This document shows, piece after piece, positions 60,836 through 64,000 of a DNA stretch of 64,000 bases; positions within the stretch are counted from its first letter, which is position 1; every line of letters starts with the position of its first letter. The DNA is from Bradyrhizobium sp. OK095 (lineage in GTDB: Bacteria; Pseudomonadota; Alphaproteobacteria; Rhizobiales; Xanthobacteraceae), in the NCBI RefSeq assembly GCF_900109945.1, contig NZ_FOBX01000012.1, positions 62,001-126,000 on the forward strand, in the 5' to 3' direction. The notes below the pieces were generated by a model. That model searched no databases, was not told where the DNA came from, and was given only the letters and a program-made list of their open reading frames with translations. The position numbers and the translations under genes were made by a program.

Positions 60836-62032
60836 ATGGCGAAATCACAGCGCACCGCAGTCGTTCTCGTCGCGGCCGGACGCGGCTTGCGCGCTGGCGC
60901 CGGTGGTCCCAAGCAATATCGGGAGATCGGCGGCGTGCCTGTGATCTATCGCGCCATGGAAGCCTTCAGCCGTCACGCCGATGTGTTCGCCGTGCAACCG
61001 GTGGTGAACCCCGACGACAGCGCCATGTTCACGGCAGCAGTCGCAGGATTGAAGCACGAGGCGCCGACCAGCGGCGGTGCGACCCGGCAGGCCTCCGTGC
61101 TCGCCGGTCTCGAAGCGCTCGCAAAGCACAAGCCGGATATCGTGCTGATCCACGACGCCGCACGTCCCTTTGTCTCGGAAGGTGTGATCTCGCGCGCGAT
61201 CGATGCGGCGAGCCGTACCGGCGCTGCGATCCCGGCCGTGCCTGTGACCGACACCATCAAGATCACCGGCGAGAACGGCAATGTCGAGGACACGCCGGAC
61301 CGCGCGCGCCTGCGAATCGCGCAGACGCCGCAATCCTTTCGTTTCGACATCATCCTCGAGGCGCATCGTCGCGCGGCAAAGGACGGCCGCAGCGATTTCA
61401 CCGACGATGCCGCGATTGCCGAATGGGCGGGATTGACGGTTGCAACCTTTGAAGGCGATGTTGCCAACATGAAGCTCACCACCCCCGAGGATTTCGTGCG
61501 CGAGGAAGCGCGCCTGGCCAGCCTGCTTGGCGACATCAGGACGGGCACGGGCTACGACGTTCATGCCTTCGGCGAAGGCGACCATCTCATGATCTGTGGC
61601 GTGCGCGTGCCGCACACCAAAGGCTTCCTCGCCCATTCCGACGGCGATGTCGGCCTGCATGCGCTGGTCGACGCCATCCTCGGCGCGCTCGCCGACGGCG
61701 ACATCGGCTCGCACTTTCCCCCGAGCGATGCGAAGTGGAAGGGCGCTTCTTCCGACCAGTTCCTGAAATATGCCATCGAGCGCGTCACCCAGCGCGGCGG
61801 CCGCATCGCCAATCTCGAGGTGACGATGATCTGCGAGCGGCCGAAGATCGGCCCCTTGCGCGACATCATGCGCGCGCGCATCGCCGAGATCTCCGGCGTC
61901 GACATCTCCCGCGTCGCGGTGAAGGCGACGACCAGCGAGCGGCTCGGCTTCACCGGCCGCGAGGAAGGCATCGCGGCCACTGCGAGCGCCACCATCCGTC
62001 TTCCGTTTAACGAGAAGACCTGGAGCGCCTAG
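60836..62032 (+). CDS. ispDF: Bifunctional IspD/IspF isoprenoid enzyme
   Basis: 398 residues. Residues 1 to about 230 are IspD (VVLVAAGRGLRAGAGGPKQYREIGG, VLIHDAARPFV), which makes CDP-methylerythritol; from about 238 comes IspF (RTGTGYDVHAFGEGDHLMICGVRVPH with the metal ligands DxH, AHSDGDVGLHALVDAILGAL, GSHFPPSD), which makes the cyclodiphosphate. The fusion is typical of many alphaproteobacteria. It is divergent from dusB across 207 bp. Confidence 0.96.
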   Translation: MAKSQRTAVVLVAAGRGLRAGAGGPKQYREIGGVPVIYRAMEAFSRHADVFAVQPVVNPDDSAMFTAAVAGLKHEAPTSGGATRQASVLAGLEALAKHKPDIVLIHDAARPFVSEGVISRAIDAASRTGAAIPAVPVTDTIKITGENGNVEDTPDRARLRIAQTPQSFRFDIILEAHRRAAKDGRSDFTDDAAIAEWAGLTVATFEGDVANMKLTTPEDFVREEARLASLLGDIRTGTGYDVHAFGEGDHLMICGVRVPHTKGFLAHSDGDVGLHALVDAILGALADGDIGSHFPPSDAKWKGASSDQFLKYAIERVTQRGGRIANLEVTMICERPKIGPLRDIMRARIAEISGVDISRVAVKATTSERLGFTGREEGIAATASATIRLPFNEKTWSA

Positions 62033-62035
62033 ATC

Positions 62036-62644
62036 ATGGCCGGCAGCGACGCACGCGCCCTCTCCCGCTCGCTGCTGGATCTGTGCCGGATGCGCAAGCT
62101 GACGATCGCGACCGCGGAGTCCTGCACCGGCGGCCTCGTTGCAGGCGCACTGACTGACATCCCCGGCTCCTCCGACGTCATCGACCGTGGCTTCGTCACC
62201 TATTCCAACGACGCCAAGCGCGCGATGCTTGGCGTCGAGGCGAGCACGCTGACGAATTTCGGCGCCGTCAGCAAGGAGACCGCGATCGCAATGGCGGTCG
62301 GCGCGCTGGAGCGTGCGGGCGTCGATCTCGCCGTTGCCATCACCGGCATTGCCGGCCCCGGCGGCGCCACCCCCGGCAAGCCGGTCGGCCTCGTGCACTT
62401 TGCGGTCGCCGCGCGCGACGGCCGCATCGTCCATCGCGAGCATCGTTTCGGCGCGATCGGCCGCACGACCGTCCGTCAGCGCTCCGTCGTCGAGGCGCTG
62501 CGCATGCTGATGGATCTCGCCCGCGGCCCGAAGGCCCAGCCCAAGCCGCGCGCCGCCGCGGCAAGCCGCCTGCGCCCGCGCGTGACCCGTTCCCCGCGTC
62601 GGCATGTGGCCAAGCGCAGGCCGCCGCGCTCGCCGCGGGGATGA
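62036..62644 (+). CDS. CinA/PncC-type nicotinamide-nucleotide amidase with a basic tail
   Basis: 202 residues. The domain spans about 10-165: TIATAESCTGGLVAGALTDIPGSS with the catalytic Ser in AESCTGG, GFVTYSNDAKRAMLGV, and VAITGIAGPGGATPGKPVGLVHFA. It deamidates nicotinamide mononucleotide in NAD recycling. The last 35 residues are Arg/Pro/Ala-rich (RLRPRVTRSPRRHVAKRRPP), beyond the family's usual end. It starts three bases after ispDF, so it is co-transcribed. Confidence 0.92.
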   Translation: MAGSDARALSRSLLDLCRMRKLTIATAESCTGGLVAGALTDIPGSSDVIDRGFVTYSNDAKRAMLGVEASTLTNFGAVSKETAIAMAVGALERAGVDLAVAITGIAGPGGATPGKPVGLVHFAVAARDGRIVHREHRFGAIGRTTVRQRSVVEALRMLMDLARGPKAQPKPRAAAASRLRPRVTRSPRRHVAKRRPPRSPRG

Positions 62645-62665
62645 GACCTGCTTCGTAGCCCCTAG

Positions 62666-62745
62666 GGTGGATTAGCGAAGCGTAATCCACCACTGCTGTC
62701 TCCGCGGAGATCAAAGAGGTGGATTACGCCTTCGGCTAATCCACC
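62666..62745. repeat. Paired hairpin repeat (GGTGGATTA...TAATCCACC twice), Bradyrhizobium type
   Basis: Two perfect nine-base stems, GGTGGATTA/TAATCCACC, at 62666-62691 and 62718-62745 flank a short spacer. The pair lies 21 bases after the cinA stop and could also end that transcript. The motif is familiar from intergenic regions of Bradyrhizobium. Confidence 0.7.
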
Positions 62746-62849
62746 CCACGCACCACAATCCCTTGCGTTGCCCGACGGGCAAAACACCCAGCCGGCGGGT
62801 CAATCCGCGTGCGTGAAAATATTCCACTTTACCGAAATTCGGATGTTGG

Positions 62850-63000
62850 GCTTCACCTGTATGCCGCTGTGCACGCTTTTCGTAGCGCACGCTTCGCACA
62901 GTGGACCGTGGGTGCCAGTCGGCACCCGGTCTTCCCTGCGCCCTCTGACATCTGAGGGCGATGCGACGAAGCAGAGCTCGGGCGACAATTGCCGCGAGAA
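62850..63000. repeat. Degenerate intergenic repeat with hairpins
   Basis: The stretch with CACCTGTATGCCGCTGTGCA, then GGGTGCC-agtc-GGCACCC (62910-62927), CTTCCCTGCG and CCCTC-n8-GAGGG (62941-62958) resembles a widely dispersed Bradyrhizobium repeat, here with several changes. The assignment rests on memory of such elements, not on a search. Confidence 0.5.
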
Positions 63001-63185
63001 CACAGCGTCATGTCTGCTTATCAAAAAGCACGCAAATCTTGTCGAATTGGATCAGGATCGCAAATGTGCAGGCGCGACCAAACGTCATCGCAGCTGTCCT
63101 GTCTTGCGCAGGAAGATATTGGCGTAATAATGCGGCTCTACGTTGCGGCCAGGAATCAACCCGGTCCTGTTTTCTGGAGGGCGGC

Positions 63186-63893
63186 GTGTTCGCTCGCTAC
63201 ACTGCTCCGGCAATCGCCGTTGCCACCTTGGTCGCCTTTAATGGTGCCGTCGCCCAGACCCCGAGCCAGCCGCCCGATACCATGGCGGCGCGGGTGGAAG
63301 CCTGCACGCCCTGTCACGGCAACAAGGGCGAAGGCACCAGCGACGTCTATTTCCCGCGCCTTGCCGGCAAGCCCGCCGGCTATCTCTACAATCAGCTCCT
63401 CGCCTTCCGCAGCGGCCGGCGCAAATACCCGCCGATGAACTATCTCCTGGAGTTTCTGCCCGATCCATATCTGGAGGCGATGGCGGAGTATTTTGCCAGC
63501 GAGCACCCCCCGTTACCGCAGCCCGCGCCGAGCGAGGTCAGCAAGGAAGTCCTCGCTCAGGGCGAGCTGCTCGCCACCAGCGGCGATGCAGGCCGCAACA
63601 TCCCGGCCTGTGTGAGCTGCCACGGCCCGGGCCTCACGGGCATGCAGCCCGGCATTCCCGGCCTGCTCGGCCTGCGCGCCAACTATGTCAGCGCCCAACT
63701 CGGCGCCTGGCGTTACGGCACCCGCACGGCGAAATCGCCCGACTGCATGCAGCTTGTCGCCGGCCATTTGACCGAGGCCGACGTCACCGCGGTCGCGGCC
63801 TGGCTCGCGACGCGGCCTGCCCCCGCCAATCCGGCCCCCGTACCGAAGGGCACATACGCGCTGCCGTTCGGCTGCGGCAGCCAGCCCAACTGA
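63186..63893 (+). CDS. Di-heme cytochrome c (c4-like)
   Basis: 235 residues from GTG 63186, with GGAGGG just upstream. A Sec signal peptide ends near GAVAQ-TPS. Two heme c sites: VEACTPCHGNKGEG (about residue 38) and IPACVSCHGPGLTG (about 140), each in a cytochrome c domain; Met ligands are probable in MNYLLEF and DCMQLV. It is a periplasmic electron carrier. The next gene begins nine bases after the stop and also encodes a secreted protein, so a cytochrome or dehydrogenase operon is likely. Confidence 0.9.
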   Translation: MFARYTAPAIAVATLVAFNGAVAQTPSQPPDTMAARVEACTPCHGNKGEGTSDVYFPRLAGKPAGYLYNQLLAFRSGRRKYPPMNYLLEFLPDPYLEAMAEYFASEHPPLPQPAPSEVSKEVLAQGELLATSGDAGRNIPACVSCHGPGLTGMQPGIPGLLGLRANYVSAQLGAWRYGTRTAKSPDCMQLVAGHLTEADVTAVAAWLATRPAPANPAPVPKGTYALPFGCGSQPN

Positions 63894-63901
63894 CGAGGCG
63901 C

Positions 63902-64000
63902 ATGATGGGCTCAAGACTGTTGATCACGCTCCTCGCTGTTGCCGCTCTCACCACGGTTGCGCAGGCGCAGGACAAGACCAACGACGTCATCGCGCGCGGC
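63902..64000 (+). CDS. Secreted protein start, probably another cytochrome c, cut by the right edge
   Basis: Only 33 residues are visible, from ATG 63902 (or 63905): a signal peptide (SRLLITLLAVAALTTVAQAQ) and then DKTNDVIARG. The phrase VIARG often precedes EYLxxxxDC in cytochrome c subunits, and the coupling with the di-heme gene supports that, but no heme site is inside the window. Confidence 0.6.
   Translation, partial: MMGSRLLITLLAVAALTTVAQAQDKTNDVIARG

Larger units (their letters stand above)
62645..63185. other. Repeat-filled gap between cinA and the cytochrome c gene
   Basis: 541 bp. The first half holds two hairpin repeats (62666-62745) and the sequence around TTGCCCGACGGGCAAAACACCCAG; the second half (about 62850-63000) holds another degenerate repeat. 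A 119-residue frame at 62768-63127 lies wholly within repeat sequence and I regard it as non-coding. The cytochrome promoter should lie near the right end. Confidence 0.6.

Noticed and set aside
62768..63127. Frame of 119 residues before the cytochrome gene
   Set aside because: It lies entirely within dispersed repeat sequence; frames of this type are common artefacts in Bradyrhizobium annotation.

Overview
The window looks like chromosomal DNA of a rhizobial alphaproteobacterium, almost certainly Bradyrhizobium or a very close relative. The evidence is high GC, the order dusB(nifR3)-ntrB-ntrC-ntrY-ntrX-hfq-hflX, several TRAP carbon-acid transporters, and two intergenic repeats of a kind that is common in Bradyrhizobium genomes. 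I see no rRNA, tRNA, CRISPR array or insertion sequence.

Layout. 1-2452 (minus) is the N-terminal part of a large secreted protein made of 90-residue putative-Ig repeats; it runs off the left edge. 2861-5173 is a divergent cassette of three tandem phage-tail-collar (MdpB-like) proteins plus a GNAT acetyltransferase. 5170-12909 is mostly housekeeping: an epoxide-hydrolase-like enzyme, a D,D-carboxypeptidase, then tmk-holB-metG-tatD-MBL hydrolase in one run; MetRS carries a histone-H1-like Lys/Ala tail. 13054-15973 is a three-gene TRAP transporter. 16019-17431 is an autotransporter-type outer-membrane protein.

17672-34305 is an accessory catabolic region. On the minus strand, reading from 31302 down, are dctP-dctQ-dctM, a type II dehydroquinase, an unknown small-barrel protein, a TIM-barrel protein, a flavoprotein dehydrogenase, a type B carboxylesterase, a second TRAP system (dctP plus a fused dctQM) and an acyl-CoA synthetase. 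Divergent from these are a GntR/FCD regulator, an M24 peptidase-like enzyme and an SMP-30 lactonase. This looks like an inducible pathway for uptake and breakdown of an organic acid or ester, possibly hydroaromatic; the substrate is not known.

34302-50720 holds a PepSY membrane protein with a Fur-like site upstream, a cupin, a copper amine oxidase with a serine hydrolase and a divergent AraC regulator, metNI preceded by a possible 11-residue leader peptide and hairpins, a DASS transporter, an atypical crotonase, a cobalt-type nitrile hydratase operon (nthA-nthB-accessory), queC, mazG and a GNAT. 50739-60628 (minus) is hflX, hfq (with a possible 20-residue upstream peptide), ntrX, ntrY, ntrC, ntrB and dusB: the nitrogen-regulation core. 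A good NtrC-type palindrome sits next to the dusB start. 60836-64000 holds ispDF, a cinA-type amidase, a repeat-filled gap, a di-heme cytochrome c and the start of another secreted protein.
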